This document shows, one piece after another, positions 9,111 through 17,942 of a stretch of 64,000 nucleotides of DNA. Origin of the DNA: RGIG8748 sp045539515 (GTDB lineage Bacteria; Bacillota; Clostridia; UMGS1810); assembly GCA_045539515.1 (NCBI GenBank), contig JAZQFN010000065.1, positions 8,314-72,313 on the forward strand. The letters run 5' to 3'. A program made the translations under genes and the position numbers. Each line of letters begins with the position of its first letter. Within the stretch, counting starts at the first letter, position 1. Below the pieces are notes generated by a model, which saw nothing but the letters and a program-made list of their open reading frames with translations, was not told the DNA's origin and did not search any database.

Positions 9111-9156
9111 AAAACGGTCTGTAGAAAAACTTTAGTTATTCTACAGACCGTTTTTT
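9111..9156. terminator. Bidirectional terminator between argB and the converging lyase gene
   Basis: A perfect 16-bp stem (9111-9126 with 9139-9154), A-rich on the left and T-rich on the right, serves argB on the plus strand and the converging minus-strand gene. Confidence 0.85.
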
Positions 9157-9177
9157 ATGCTCCATTGTATTCTGATT

Positions 9178-10293
9178 TTATATTAAATCCATTATGCCAA
9201 GAAAACACATCTGCGAACATGGAACAATGTATTTTCTTCTGTTTTGGTTTACAGCTTCAATCTCTCTGTCATCATAGCGCATTGCCGCAAGCTTAAGTGA
9301 CATTTTTTCATAGTAACACTCAGCAGCATTTATTTCCGGGTATTGCCAAAGGAATGGGTTCCGGTAATAGGGTTTAAAGAAATCTACACACTTTTTAAGA
9401 GATTTGCCGTCGGTTGTTTCATAGTTCCACAAATCCACTCCCTTGTGATATGCCACCTCACTTATAAGAGTGCAGGCATCCATATTATAAAGAGTGTAGT
9501 GATAGGAACGGGTACGGGTTATTTCGTCCACAAACCTCCCCTCCGGGTCTGTCTGCTCAGAAAGTATACGGTTACGATAGCTGTCAAAGCACTCATTAAG
9601 CTGATTTTCATCACCTGTGAACGCTGAGAAAACCGCCACCTGTGTGTTCCACCAATTGGAGTGGTTATTAAAAAAGTTCTTCTCCTCAAGACCTTTTTCA
9701 CTGGTAGTAAGCCAGGTTATATACTCCGCAAACCACTTTTTAAGTCCGGAAACGAGTTCTTTATATTCACCTGTCCTGTCAAGAATATCCGCACCGTACA
9801 CAACCCTTATATAATTGGACGTGTCGATGATTCCTATACCTCTGCCACTGCACACGCCACGGATTGCCTGACCGCACTCCATATGAGGAGTTACCTTGGT
9901 TTCTTCATCTATGAACCACACATTTAAAAGTTCCGCCGCCTTGTCAAAATATGCTTTTTTATCAAGATAAAGTCCTGCCTGGCAAAGAATGGAAACCGCA
10001 TCTGCCATAGTAACCATATCTTCCATATGAGCATTGAAACGGTCGGGATTAAATTCACCGTCACGCTTTATATATGGTCCTTCCGGATTTTTGGGGTCGG
10101 GCCACCAGTAGGGACCTTCACTGTAGAAATCGTGAGAATTTCCACTTACTGCAGGGCTTTTGTGAAAGGTTACACTTAATGGCTTTAAAAGCATTTTTTC
10201 CTCTGCAATGTCAGTAAGCTCTCCTTTAAGACGTTTATCGGCATTTACCTTTTCCTTAATTTTCCTTATTCTTTCTTCTGTAATAAATATCAT
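9178..10293 (-). CDS. Alginate-lyase-family protein (PF05426 type), cytoplasmic
   Basis: This is a predicted polysaccharide or oligosaccharide lyase acting on uronate-containing chains by beta-elimination. It shows the diagnostic string 'SHDFYSEGPYWWPDP' near residue 53, then 'PYIKRDGEFNP'. The catalytic Asn-Asn-His lies in 'FFNNHSNWW' near 207-215 and the Arg/Tyr pair in 'TRSYHYTLYNMDA' near 262-273. The fold should be an alpha-helical toroid. PL5 and PL38 share this domain, so alginate, glucuronan or another uronan are all possible. There is no signal peptide. It is the last gene of the minus-strand run, 8 bases after the alpha/beta hydrolase. Length is close to the usual 370-400. Confidence 0.75.
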   Translation of the reverse strand: MIFITEERIRKIKEKVNADKRLKGELTDIAEEKMLLKPLSVTFHKSPAVSGNSHDFYSEGPYWWPDPKNPEGPYIKRDGEFNPDRFNAHMEDMVTMADAVSILCQAGLYLDKKAYFDKAAELLNVWFIDEETKVTPHMECGQAIRGVCSGRGIGIIDTSNYIRVVYGADILDRTGEYKELVSGLKKWFAEYITWLTTSEKGLEEKNFFNNHSNWWNTQVAVFSAFTGDENQLNECFDSYRNRILSEQTDPEGRFVDEITRTRSYHYTLYNMDACTLISEVAYHKGVDLWNYETTDGKSLKKCVDFFKPYYRNPFLWQYPEINAAECYYEKMSLKLAAMRYDDREIEAVNQNRRKYIVPCSQMCFLGIMDLI

Positions 10294-10301
10294 AATATCA
10301 C

Positions 10302-12200
10302 CTATTCAAGATACAAGCCTGCCTCAGGCATAATAAGGTGGGCAAGGTTGTAGTATATGTAGTATTTGTTTGTTATAATATCCGAAAGCTTCATAGGGCT
10401 TATGGCAGTATAATTTATGCCAAGAAGAATTTTGGCTATTTCACCAAGCACCGAGTAGCTTCCGTAGGTAAATACATCTATATCCTCAAAGCCGTACTCG
10501 GTCTTTAACATTTCCACGGTTTTAACAAGGTCATATGCCATAAGAGCAAGAACAGAATCTCCCATATACACCATATCCTTGTTTAGCTTTTCCAAAAGTC
10601 CGTATACGGATTTTGGGTGCTTTTCTCCACTTATATTTATGGGGAAATTTTCTCCGATGCAGGCAATATCCGCCACGAGGACTGCTCTGCCTTTATTTAT
10701 AAGGCTCTGAATTTCTTCCTTGTGCCTGCCTATATCGTTGGTTCCGTCTTCCCAAAGGCAGATTGTAACAGGTAATTTTTTGCCCTTTTGGTCCATACTT
10801 CTTATAAGCAAACCAAAATCTATGGTGTAGTCCTGAGGATGCCAGAATATCTTTTCGGCATATAAACCGCATGTAATCTCAGTATCCAAATGAACCACAT
10901 CAAGGGGACAGGCTTTTCTGTTTTGGTAAACTTTTTCTTGGAAGAAGGCTCTTTTCTCCTCCGGTGTTTTTGGGTTTGCCTTTGATTTTTCGTATATTGC
11001 CTTGTTTTCTTCAAAGGCTGAAAGAGAATCGGCAAACTCAAGGTGAACATTGCCGGTTTTTGTGCAGCAAAGGTCCTTCTCGGGCAGTACTTTAAGAGCT
11101 TCTGTGCTTACTTCCACAATTTCTCCTCCAAGGTGCTTTGCAAAAAATTCGCTTGCCGCCTTTGCGAGAACTTCTGTGTATCTGTGCTGTGAATCGTCGT
11201 ACACAATGCCAAGGGAATCCTCTGCATCAAAAAATCCATAGAACTTTCTATTGGTGTTATACACCCTTCTTGCACCCTCCACGGGGAAAAAGTCACTCTT
11301 TACCGCAAGTATAAGGTAGGGTTTGGGACAAAAACATGCCACAAGCTCTTGATGGTCAAAACCATTGTTTGTGATTCCCTGCCATATCTGTTCGGAATCC
11401 TGTGCACCTCCCTGATGGAATATATCTCTGCGGGTGGACACAAAGGTTCCCGGAGCTGCAGCCTTTATACGATCGTCTATTAAAGATATTACACAGGTCT
11501 GTGTGCCTCCTCCGGAAGAACCGGTAGCTCCTATTTTGTCGGAATCTATTTCGGGTCTGGATTGCAAATAGTCTATGGCGCGCATGGCATCTGCCACAAA
11601 GTATTTTGTTGGGCTTCCCTGGGTTAAAAACATCTGTGCACCGAAGGTCTGATGATCCATAACAGCTCTGGAAATCAGAGGTTCACTAAATCCGGGTTCG
11701 GTGTAGTTGCTTCTTTCTCCCTGACCTGTGGGGTCTATGAGAAGAACTGCACTTCCCCCTCTTGCAATAAGCCTTGCAACCTTTTGATAATCCTCGCTGA
11801 ACTTACCGTTTTGGGCGTGACCGGGCTGAAAAAGAACACCGGGGCATTTATCCTTACGCTTTTTGGGCAGATAGAAATTAGCCGTTACATACACTCCCGG
11901 TCGGGAATTGAACACAACCTTTTCTATGGTGAGGTCGTCCTCTTCTACAACACCTACAGTAACCGCATTAAGAGGCAACGAGTTGTCGTATGGTATCTCG
12001 CCTATACTACTTAGGAAAACCTCCTTCATATTCTGCTGATACTTAAGAAACTCTTCTTTATCGGCTACGACATCTCTTATGGTGTCGCCCTTTCTGAAAA
12101 ACTCCTCTGACATATGCTCTATGTACCTGTAAATGTTCAAGTTGAGATTACGGTCCCATGTTCCCGGAGTATAGCTCTGCAAAGCATCAAATTGAATCAT
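10302..12200 (-). CDS. Alpha/beta hydrolase, acetyl-xylan-esterase-like
   Basis: This is a probable carbohydrate esterase or deacetylase. The first 360 residues form an alpha/beta-hydrolase unit: 'PGVLFQPGHAQNG' near 120 (oxyanion side), 'DPTGQGERS' near 156, the nucleophile Ser229 in 'GSSGGG', and a likely catalytic His in 'DDSQHRY' near 345. The remaining 270 residues look like a second, degenerate hydrolase-like domain lacking an obvious Ser motif; such two-domain proteins are common in gut Clostridia and Bacteroidota. It has no signal peptide. The start has AAGGAGA nine bases upstream and lies 15 bases after dapB with no terminator between. The natural substrate is unknown. Confidence 0.65.
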   Translation of the reverse strand: MIQFDALQSYTPGTWDRNLNLNIYRYIEHMSEEFFRKGDTIRDVVADKEEFLKYQQNMKEVFLSSIGEIPYDNSLPLNAVTVGVVEEDDLTIEKVVFNSRPGVYVTANFYLPKKRKDKCPGVLFQPGHAQNGKFSEDYQKVARLIARGGSAVLLIDPTGQGERSNYTEPGFSEPLISRAVMDHQTFGAQMFLTQGSPTKYFVADAMRAIDYLQSRPEIDSDKIGATGSSGGGTQTCVISLIDDRIKAAAPGTFVSTRRDIFHQGGAQDSEQIWQGITNNGFDHQELVACFCPKPYLILAVKSDFFPVEGARRVYNTNRKFYGFFDAEDSLGIVYDDSQHRYTEVLAKAASEFFAKHLGGEIVEVSTEALKVLPEKDLCCTKTGNVHLEFADSLSAFEENKAIYEKSKANPKTPEEKRAFFQEKVYQNRKACPLDVVHLDTEITCGLYAEKIFWHPQDYTIDFGLLIRSMDQKGKKLPVTICLWEDGTNDIGRHKEEIQSLINKGRAVLVADIACIGENFPINISGEKHPKSVYGLLEKLNKDMVYMGDSVLALMAYDLVKTVEMLKTEYGFEDIDVFTYGSYSVLGEIAKILLGINYTAISPMKLSDIITNKYYIYYNLAHLIMPEAGLYLE

Positions 12201-12215
12201 AGTTATGTCTCCTTT

Positions 12216-12968
12216 TTAGTTGAGCATGGCTTTCATATCGTACATTCCGGGGAGTTTATCTTTAATGTAAATTGCCGCCTTAATGCTTCCAACAGCAAAT
12301 ACTTCCTTGCTCATTGCAGTATGTTTAATCTCTATAATTTCGTCATTGCCGGCAAATATAACCTCATGTTCGCCAACTATTGTACCGCCGCGTACTGCGT
12401 GTATGCCGATTTCCTTTTTGCTTCTCTTTTTACGTACAGAGTGTCTGTCATATACATATTCAGGTGTTTCTGACAGAACTGAAGAAATTTCATCTGCTAT
12501 CATAAGGGCAGTACCGCTGGGGGCATCTATCTTCTGATTGTGGTGCTTCTCGATTATTTCTATATCAAAATTATCTTCAAGAATCTGTGCAGCTTTCTTA
12601 ACGAGATTAACAATTAAGTTTACACCAAGGGACATATTTGCTGTTTTAAATACGGCTATCTCATTGGAAAGGTCACCAAGAACTTGAATTTGCTCACTGC
12701 TTAACCCGGTAGTAGCCATTACCAGGGGAGTTTTGGTTTCTCTGCAGTACTTAACTATACCGTTGAAGGATGCAGGGTGAGAGAAATCTATAACCACGTC
12801 GCCCCTGCAGGGTGCATCGGCAAAGTCGGAATAAACCTCATAGTTCCACTTCTTTTCAGTATTGATATCGTAGCCGAAAGCAATATTTACATCTTCCATA
12901 TCAGCTGCAAGACGGGAAATAACCTGCCCCATCTTGCCGTTACAGCCGGATAAGATAATATTTGTCAT
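12216..12968 (-). CDS. dapB: 4-hydroxy-tetrahydrodipicolinate reductase
   Basis: This makes tetrahydrodipicolinate in the lysine/diaminopimelate pathway. The NAD(P)H site is 'GCNGKMGQV' at the start. The substrate and catalytic site is 'EKHHNQKIDAPSGTA' near residue 145, with the His pair and Lys expected of DapB. I start at 12968 (250 residues) because GGAGGAAAAACAT lies directly ahead; an ATG five codons earlier sits before that site. It follows dapA with a stable hairpin (12996-13033) in the gap and is followed 15 bases later by the esterase-like gene. Confidence 0.95.
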   Translation of the reverse strand: MTNIILSGCNGKMGQVISRLAADMEDVNIAFGYDINTEKKWNYEVYSDFADAPCRGDVVIDFSHPASFNGIVKYCRETKTPLVMATTGLSSEQIQVLGDLSNEIAVFKTANMSLGVNLIVNLVKKAAQILEDNFDIEIIEKHHNQKIDAPSGTALMIADEISSVLSETPEYVYDRHSVRKKRSKKEIGIHAVRGGTIVGEHEVIFAGNDEIIEIKHTAMSKEVFAVGSIKAAIYIKDKLPGMYDMKAMLN

Positions 12969-12995
12969 ATGTTTTTCCTCCAAAATAGTATTAAA

Positions 12996-13033
12996 GGGTA
13001 CAGCAAAATGAGTTTATTCATTTTACTGCACCC
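12996..13033 (-). promoter_or_regulatory. Intercistronic hairpin between dapA and dapB
   Basis: A 16-bp stem (two G-U pairs in the minus-strand RNA) begins with GGGT and ends with ACCC, followed only by TTTAATAC. The U-run is weak, so it looks like a partial attenuator or mRNA-stability element rather than a full terminator. Confidence 0.5.
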
Positions 13034-13044
13034 ATATAATCGGT

Positions 13045-13935
13045 TTATTTAAGCAATCCGTAATTAACCATTGCTTTTCTTAATACTTCCTTATTTGCTT
13101 CGCTCATTTCGCAAAGAGGCATTCTTAAATCTCCTGCGTTGTAGCCCATCATATTCATAGCTGTCTTAACAGGAATGGGATTAACCTCTATAAAGAGCGC
13201 ATCCACAAGGTCGAGAGCTTCAAGCTGAAGCTTTAAAGCGGTTTCGGTATCGCCTGCAAGGTAGCTTGCAACCATATCGTGGGTCTGCTTTGGAGCCACA
13301 TTGGAAAGAACAGAGATAACGCCCTTACCGCCAAGGGAAAGAAGGGGTACTATCTGGTCGTCGTTACCGGAGTAGATTGTAAGCTCGTCACCGCAAAGCT
13401 GAGCAATTTTGGCAACCTGAGAAATATTGCCGCTTGCTTCCTTAATGCCTACTATGTTTTCCACCTTGGAAAGCTCTTTTGCAGTTTCGGGAGTAATATT
13501 GAGCCCTGTTCTGGAAGGCACATTGTAGAGAATAATCGGAAGCTTTACAGCATTCGCTATCATTGTGTAGTGTTTTATAAGACCTCTCTGGGTGGTTTTG
13601 TTGTAGTAAGGTGTTACAAGTAAAAGTGCATCTACCCCAAGAGCTTCTGCTTTCTTGCTGAGCTCAATACCGTGTTTGGTATCATTGGAGCCGGTACCTG
13701 CAATTACGGGTACTCTGCCTGCTACCTTCTTCACACAGTAGTCGATAACTTCAAGATGCTCTTCGTCGGGCATTGCCGCAGATTCACCTGTGGTACCGCA
13801 TACAACTATGGCATCGGTATTACCCGCAATCTGATCTTCGATTATTTTGCCGAAGCACTCAAAATCAACTGTGCCGTCTGCCTTGAAGGGAGTGATAATT
13901 GCAACTGCTGCGCCTGTAAAAACAATAGGTTTCAT
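13045..13935 (-). CDS. dapA: 4-hydroxy-tetrahydrodipicolinate synthase
   Basis: This condenses pyruvate with aspartate semialdehyde, the committed step towards lysine and the diaminopimelate of peptidoglycan. The (beta/alpha)8 aldolase has 'VVCGTTGESA' near 44, the catalytic Tyr in 'LYNVPSRTG' near 136 and the Schiff-base Lys in 'VGIKEASG' near 162. The 296-residue length is standard. AATGGAGG precedes the start. It sits between asd and dapB in an operon under the lysine riboswitch. Confidence 0.96.
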   Translation of the reverse strand: MKPIVFTGAAVAIITPFKADGTVDFECFGKIIEDQIAGNTDAIVVCGTTGESAAMPDEEHLEVIDYCVKKVAGRVPVIAGTGSNDTKHGIELSKKAEALGVDALLLVTPYYNKTTQRGLIKHYTMIANAVKLPIILYNVPSRTGLNITPETAKELSKVENIVGIKEASGNISQVAKIAQLCGDELTIYSGNDDQIVPLLSLGGKGVISVLSNVAPKQTHDMVASYLAGDTETALKLQLEALDLVDALFIEVNPIPVKTAMNMMGYNAGDLRMPLCEMSEANKEVLRKAMVNYGLLK

Positions 13936-13950
13936 AGGACTTTTCCTCCA

Positions 13951-14952
13951 TTAATTATTTTCCCAATAAGAAATAAGCTTCTGGGCAATCTGTACTGCGT
14001 TTGCAGCAGCGCCCTTTCTGATGTTATCTGCAACAACCCAGAGATTAACACCGCTTTCAACGCTTTCATCGCGGCGGATTCTGCCAACATATGTTTCGTT
14101 AGTACCTGTAGCGTTAATAGCAAGAGGATACACGTTGTTTTCGGGGTCATCCTGCACTACAATGCCGGGGGCATTCTTAAGTACTTCTTTGAGTTCGTCT
14201 AAGTCAAACTGCTTTTCAAACTCAAGGTTTATGGATTCGGAGTGACCGTTAAATACGGGAACTCTTACAGTAGTTGCTGTAATCTTAAGGCTGCTGTCGC
14301 CAAGAATCTTTTTGGTTTCATCTACCATCTTCATTTCTTCCTTGGTGTAACCATTGGGGAGAAATACGTCGATGTGAGGTATACAGTTGTTTGCAATGGG
14401 ATGGGGGAACTTCTTGGGAGCTTCGCCCTTAAGACCGTTTTCAAGGTCATTCCAGCCGCCCATACCTGCACCGGATACTGCCTGATATGTAGAATAGATT
14501 ATTCTCTTGATGTTGTACTTATCGTGGAGAGGCTTAAGTGCTACCATAGCCTGAATTGTGGAACAGTTGGGGTTTGCTATGATGCCTTTGTTCTTCATAA
14601 TGTCTTCGGGGTTAACCTCGGGAACTACGAGGGGTACCTCGGGGTTCATTCTCCATGCGCTGGAGTTATCTATAACAACTACGCCCTTGGAAGCTGCTAT
14701 GGGAGCAAACTTCTCACTGGTGGAACCGCCTGCGGAGAAGAGAGCAATGTCTATGTCCTTATCAAAGGAGTTTTCTGTAAGCTCTTCAATAACATACTCC
14801 TTACCCATAAACTCTACCGTGGAACCTGCAGAACGTGCAGAAGCCATAAGGTAATAGTTCTCTACGGGAAGGTTAATTTCCTCAAGAACTTTAAGGAAGG
14901 TTCTTCCTACCATGCCTGTAGCGCCTACTACGGCAACATTATACTTTTTCAT
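13951..14952 (-). CDS. asd: Aspartate-semialdehyde dehydrogenase
   Basis: This reduces aspartyl phosphate to aspartate semialdehyde, feeding lysine, diaminopimelate, threonine and methionine synthesis. The N-terminal 'VVGATGMVGRTF' binds NADP, the catalytic Cys is in 'ANPNCSTIQ' near 131 and the Arg/His end is in 'RVPVFNGHSES' near 234. The 333-residue length is normal. The start has GAAAGGATGATAT upstream. It is the first gene after the lysine riboswitch leader, so its expression should fall when lysine is abundant. Confidence 0.96.
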   Translation of the reverse strand: MKKYNVAVVGATGMVGRTFLKVLEEINLPVENYYLMASARSAGSTVEFMGKEYVIEELTENSFDKDIDIALFSAGGSTSEKFAPIAASKGVVVIDNSSAWRMNPEVPLVVPEVNPEDIMKNKGIIANPNCSTIQAMVALKPLHDKYNIKRIIYSTYQAVSGAGMGGWNDLENGLKGEAPKKFPHPIANNCIPHIDVFLPNGYTKEEMKMVDETKKILGDSSLKITATTVRVPVFNGHSESINLEFEKQFDLDELKEVLKNAPGIVVQDDPENNVYPLAINATGTNETYVGRIRRDESVESGVNLWVVADNIRKGAAANAVQIAQKLISYWENN

Positions 14953-14995
14953 AATATATCATCCTTTCACATTGTATACAAATTTAAATCCGGAC

Positions 14996-15027
14996 ACAAT
15001 AAAAGCCGGCTTATACGAGAGCCGACT
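14996..15027 (-). terminator. Riboswitch-controlled terminator upstream of asd
   Basis: On the minus strand AGTCGGCT pairs with AGCCGGCT (15020-15027 with 15004-15011) and is followed by TTTTATTG. Its position between the L-box aptamer and asd fits the intrinsic terminator of a transcription-attenuation riboswitch. Confidence 0.7.
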
Positions 15028-15094
15028 GCACACACAAGATAACGAGTACAGATAGCCCTCCGCAAATGCTATACACATCGGGAGAAAACACCAT

Positions 15095-15280
15095 ATTACA
15101 AGAAGCTCTCCGCAATATAACACATAATATGCGACAGTCACGGCGCTCTTAACGCCGGAACCAGAAACCCTGCCTTCGGGGACAAAACCTCTTCGGCACT
15201 TTTGCCTTTCCGCACAAGCTACGGAGCCCGAACTCCTGGCCTGCAGTACTTATAAAAAGTGCACCTCTATCTAACTTACA
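15095..15280 (-). ncRNA. Lysine riboswitch (L-box) aptamer
   Basis: The minus-strand leader of asd contains, in order, the conserved L-box pieces 'AGATAGAGGTGC' (15261-15272), 'GGAAAGGCAAAAGTGCCGAAG', a 'CTGGTTCCGGCG' hairpin region, 'GACTGTCGCAT' and 'GGAGAGCTTCTTG' (15100-15112). These match the five-helix lysine aptamer of Firmicutes. Lysine binding would stabilise the aptamer and allow the downstream terminator to form, switching off asd-dapA-dapB. Exact ends are approximate. Confidence 0.9.
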
Positions 15281-15282
15281 AC

Positions 15283-15311
15283 AGTATACCACTTTTAGGT
15301 CTGCAAGTCAA
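15283..15311 (-). promoter_or_regulatory. Promoter of the riboswitch-asd operon
   Basis: Minus-strand TTGACT, a 17-base spacer and TATACT end just before the L-box, so transcription would begin a few bases ahead of the aptamer. Confidence 0.8.
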
Positions 15312-15385
15312 TGGGTTTTAAGCAAAAAATACCACCAACTTATGTTACATTTACAATACCTTTTATTGACGATTACGTGAAAAAC

Positions 15386-15414
15386 TTGACTAATTGATTG
15401 CGTAATATTATAAT
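15386..15414 (+). promoter_or_regulatory. Promoter of the spoIID-like gene
   Basis: TTGACT, a 17-base spacer and TATAAT: a near-consensus sigma-A promoter divergent from the lysine leader. A vegetative promoter is notable for a SpoIID-like protein. Confidence 0.8.
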
Positions 15415-15465
15415 ATATAATGCGAATTTGTGCAATTAACCTCTTTTCGTAAAGGAGATGCTATA

Positions 15466-16782
15466 TTGAAAAAATTACTTCTGCTCATAATAATTATGCT
15501 GAGTTTATTCATTTGTTGCTGTGTAAGCGTAAATGCGTCAGAATACGACACCATAAAGGTGGGTCTTTACTACGCCTCCACCGCCAAAAGCACTGTCAGC
15601 ATTAAAGTAGACACCGGCATAAGCTACGGCTACCACGACGGCACATCACATATTGAGTTGGGTCAGCTTGCCCTTACCGAGCTTACCTTCCGTGCCACAG
15701 GTCAAAATCAGGTGATAATAAACGAGGTTCAGACCTTTACCGGCGAAAACGGTAACATTTCAATTGTGCCTTTAGAGGGAAATATTACAATAAACGACAA
15801 AGAGTACCGCGGCTCGGTGCTTCTTACCAATGTAAGCGCAGGCTCTATGTACATAATAAACCTTGTTACTCTGGAAGAATACCTCTACGGGGTAGTACCC
15901 AATGAAGTATCATCCTCATGGGATTCTGATGCCCTTAAAGCACAGGCAGTATGCGCAAGAGGCTTTGCTGTATCCAACTACAACAAGCACGAAAGCTACG
16001 GCTTTAATGTATGCGCCACCACCAACTGTCAGGTGTATGGCGGTGTAGCAAGCGAAAAGGACTCAACCACCAAGGCGGTTGACGACACTATGGGTGAAGT
16101 AGTAATGTATGAAGACAAGCCCATAGAATCTCTGTTTTTCTCCTCGAGCGGAGGTCACACGGCAAATGTAAAAAATGTGTGGGGAAGCTCCATAGAATAC
16201 CTAAGCGGTGTACCCGACCCCTACGAACCCGAAGGTTCACCAAGGCACTCCTGGAGTGCAACCCTCACCTTAAATGAAATAGAAACTGCCCTTAAGGCAA
16301 GTAATATTGATGTGGGAACAGTAACCGAGCTTTCTGCCGTAAATGACGAAACCGGCAGAATCTGTGAACTTACGGTAAAGGGAACCTCAGGCACCAAAAC
16401 CCTTACAAGAGGCAGTGCATATGCACCATTTGTATCCTACGGAGTAATAAGTCAGAAGTTTACCCTTATACCTGCATCCACAGGAGGAAGAGAGCTGTAT
16501 GCCATAACGGAAACGGGAACCAAAAAGCTCTCCGGTTACAGCATAATTGACTCCACCGGCAAAATAAAAGCTCTGAACTCCGGATTCTGTATGCAGACTC
16601 CCTATGGCCCCGAACCCTACGTAGGCGGTGATGTAACCGGCTACACATTCTCCGGCGGAGGATGGGGACACGGCGTAGGAATGAGCCAATACGGTGCTAT
16701 GGGTATGGCAAACGAAGGCTTTACCTACGAGGAAATTCTCGCTCACTACTACCCCGGTACATACATAGACACCTTATATTGA
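15466..16782 (+). CDS. SpoIID/LytB-domain secreted protein
   Basis: SpoIID proteins are lytic transglycosylases that cut glycan strands after amidase action, classically during engulfment of the forespore. The start I choose is a TTG at 15466, nine bases after AAAGGAG. It gives a signal peptide or anchor of about 25 residues, ending near 'VNAS'. The SpoIID core shows 'EEYLYGVVPNEVSSSW', 'LKAQAVCARGFA', 'FFSSSGGHT' and the C-terminal 'GGGWGHGVGMSQYGAMGMA', with the expected conserved Glu. At 438 residues it is longer than sporulation SpoIID (about 340) because of an insert near residues 280-390. It may therefore be a vegetative SpoIID/LytB paralogue rather than the sporulation enzyme. Confidence 0.85.
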   Translation: MKKLLLLIIIMLSLFICCCVSVNASEYDTIKVGLYYASTAKSTVSIKVDTGISYGYHDGTSHIELGQLALTELTFRATGQNQVIINEVQTFTGENGNISIVPLEGNITINDKEYRGSVLLTNVSAGSMYIINLVTLEEYLYGVVPNEVSSSWDSDALKAQAVCARGFAVSNYNKHESYGFNVCATTNCQVYGGVASEKDSTTKAVDDTMGEVVMYEDKPIESLFFSSSGGHTANVKNVWGSSIEYLSGVPDPYEPEGSPRHSWSATLTLNEIETALKASNIDVGTVTELSAVNDETGRICELTVKGTSGTKTLTRGSAYAPFVSYGVISQKFTLIPASTGGRELYAITETGTKKLSGYSIIDSTGKIKALNSGFCMQTPYGPEPYVGGDVTGYTFSGGGWGHGVGMSQYGAMGMANEGFTYEEILAHYYPGTYIDTLY

Positions 16783-16812
16783 TAAAAGCACTACCGAAAG
16801 GAATAATATACA

Positions 16813-17838
16813 TTGAAAACCAGCGATTTTTACTACGATTTACCTCAGGAGCTTATTGCTCAGACACCTCTTACCGACCGTTCTTCATCAAGACTTTTGT
16901 CTGTGGACAAAAACACCGGAGAACTTGAACACGGTGTATTTACGGACATACTGCAAAAAATAAATCCCGGTGACTGCCTTGTGGTTAACAACACAAGAGT
17001 TTTGCCTGCCAGACTTTACGGAGTTAAAGAAGGAACCGGAGGTAAAATAGAATTTTTGCTGTTGAACCGAAAAGAGGGAAACATCTGGGAAGTAATTCTT
17101 AAGCCCGGAAAAAAAGCCAGACCGGGTGCAAGATTCATATTTGGTGACGGACTTCTCACAGCAGAAATTCTTGACACCGTAAACGACGGAAACCGTCTGG
17201 TGGAATTCCACTACGAAGGCATATGGGAAGAAGTGCTGGATAAACTGGGAGAAATGCCCCTTCCGCCTTACATTACCTGTAAGCTGGAGGATAAAGAAAG
17301 ATACCAGACCGTGTATTCAAAACACAACGGAAGTGCCGCCGCTCCTACCGCAGGGCTTCACTTTACAAAAGAGCTTATGTCGGCACTCCAGGAAAAAGGC
17401 GTTAAAATTGCCTATGTAACCCTCCACGTAGGTCTTGGAACCTTTCGTCCGGTAAAAGTTGACGATGTGGAAAACCACAAAATGCACTCTGAATTTTACA
17501 TAATAGACAAAGAAACTGCAGAGCTTATAAATACCACAAAGAAAAACGGCGGAAGAATAATTTCAGTAGGTACCACCTCCACAAGAGTGCTGGAAACTGT
17601 AGCCGATGAAAACGGATATGTAAAAGAAGCCACCGGCTGGACTGATATATTTATATATCCCCCATACAAGCTGAAATGCCCTGACGCACTCATTACAAAC
17701 TTCCACCTGCCGGAATCTACTTTACTTATGTTGGTAAGTGCGTTTTCTTCAAAGGAAATTATGATGAACGCTTACAAAGAAGCTGTAAAGGAAAAATACA
17801 GATTTTTCAGTTTCGGAGACGCGATGTTCATTTGCTGA
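16813..17838 (+). CDS. queA: S-adenosylmethionine:tRNA ribosyltransferase-isomerase
   Basis: This adds the epoxycyclopentanediol group from SAM to preQ1 at the wobble base of certain tRNAs, the penultimate step of queuosine synthesis. Hallmarks are 'FYYDLPQELIAQTPL' at the N-terminus, 'VVNNTRVLPARL', 'AAPTAGLHFT' near 176 and 'NFHLPESTLLMLVSA' near 295. The initiation codon is a TTG at 16813, behind AAAGGAA; no ATG is available near it. Length (341) is standard. It is followed by tgt, its pathway partner. Confidence 0.95.
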   Translation: MKTSDFYYDLPQELIAQTPLTDRSSSRLLSVDKNTGELEHGVFTDILQKINPGDCLVVNNTRVLPARLYGVKEGTGGKIEFLLLNRKEGNIWEVILKPGKKARPGARFIFGDGLLTAEILDTVNDGNRLVEFHYEGIWEEVLDKLGEMPLPPYITCKLEDKERYQTVYSKHNGSAAAPTAGLHFTKELMSALQEKGVKIAYVTLHVGLGTFRPVKVDDVENHKMHSEFYIIDKETAELINTTKKNGGRIISVGTTSTRVLETVADENGYVKEATGWTDIFIYPPYKLKCPDALITNFHLPESTLLMLVSAFSSKEIMMNAYKEAVKEKYRFFSFGDAMFIC

Positions 17839-17942
17839 AAGCAAATGAACAGGGAATAGGTAATAAGGAATAGTGAAGAAGTGTGGTAGCTTTTTACTTT
17901 GGCGAAAGGCTTCATTTTTGAAGAAAGAACAGGTAATAAATT

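Noticed and set aside
14242..15042. Plus-strand open frame over asd and its leader
   Set aside because: It overlaps asd and has no family features or start signal; it is the complement of a real gene.
15466..16782. Firm assignment as sporulation SpoIID
   Set aside because: The protein is about 100 residues longer than SpoIID and has a consensus vegetative promoter, so I keep only the family name.
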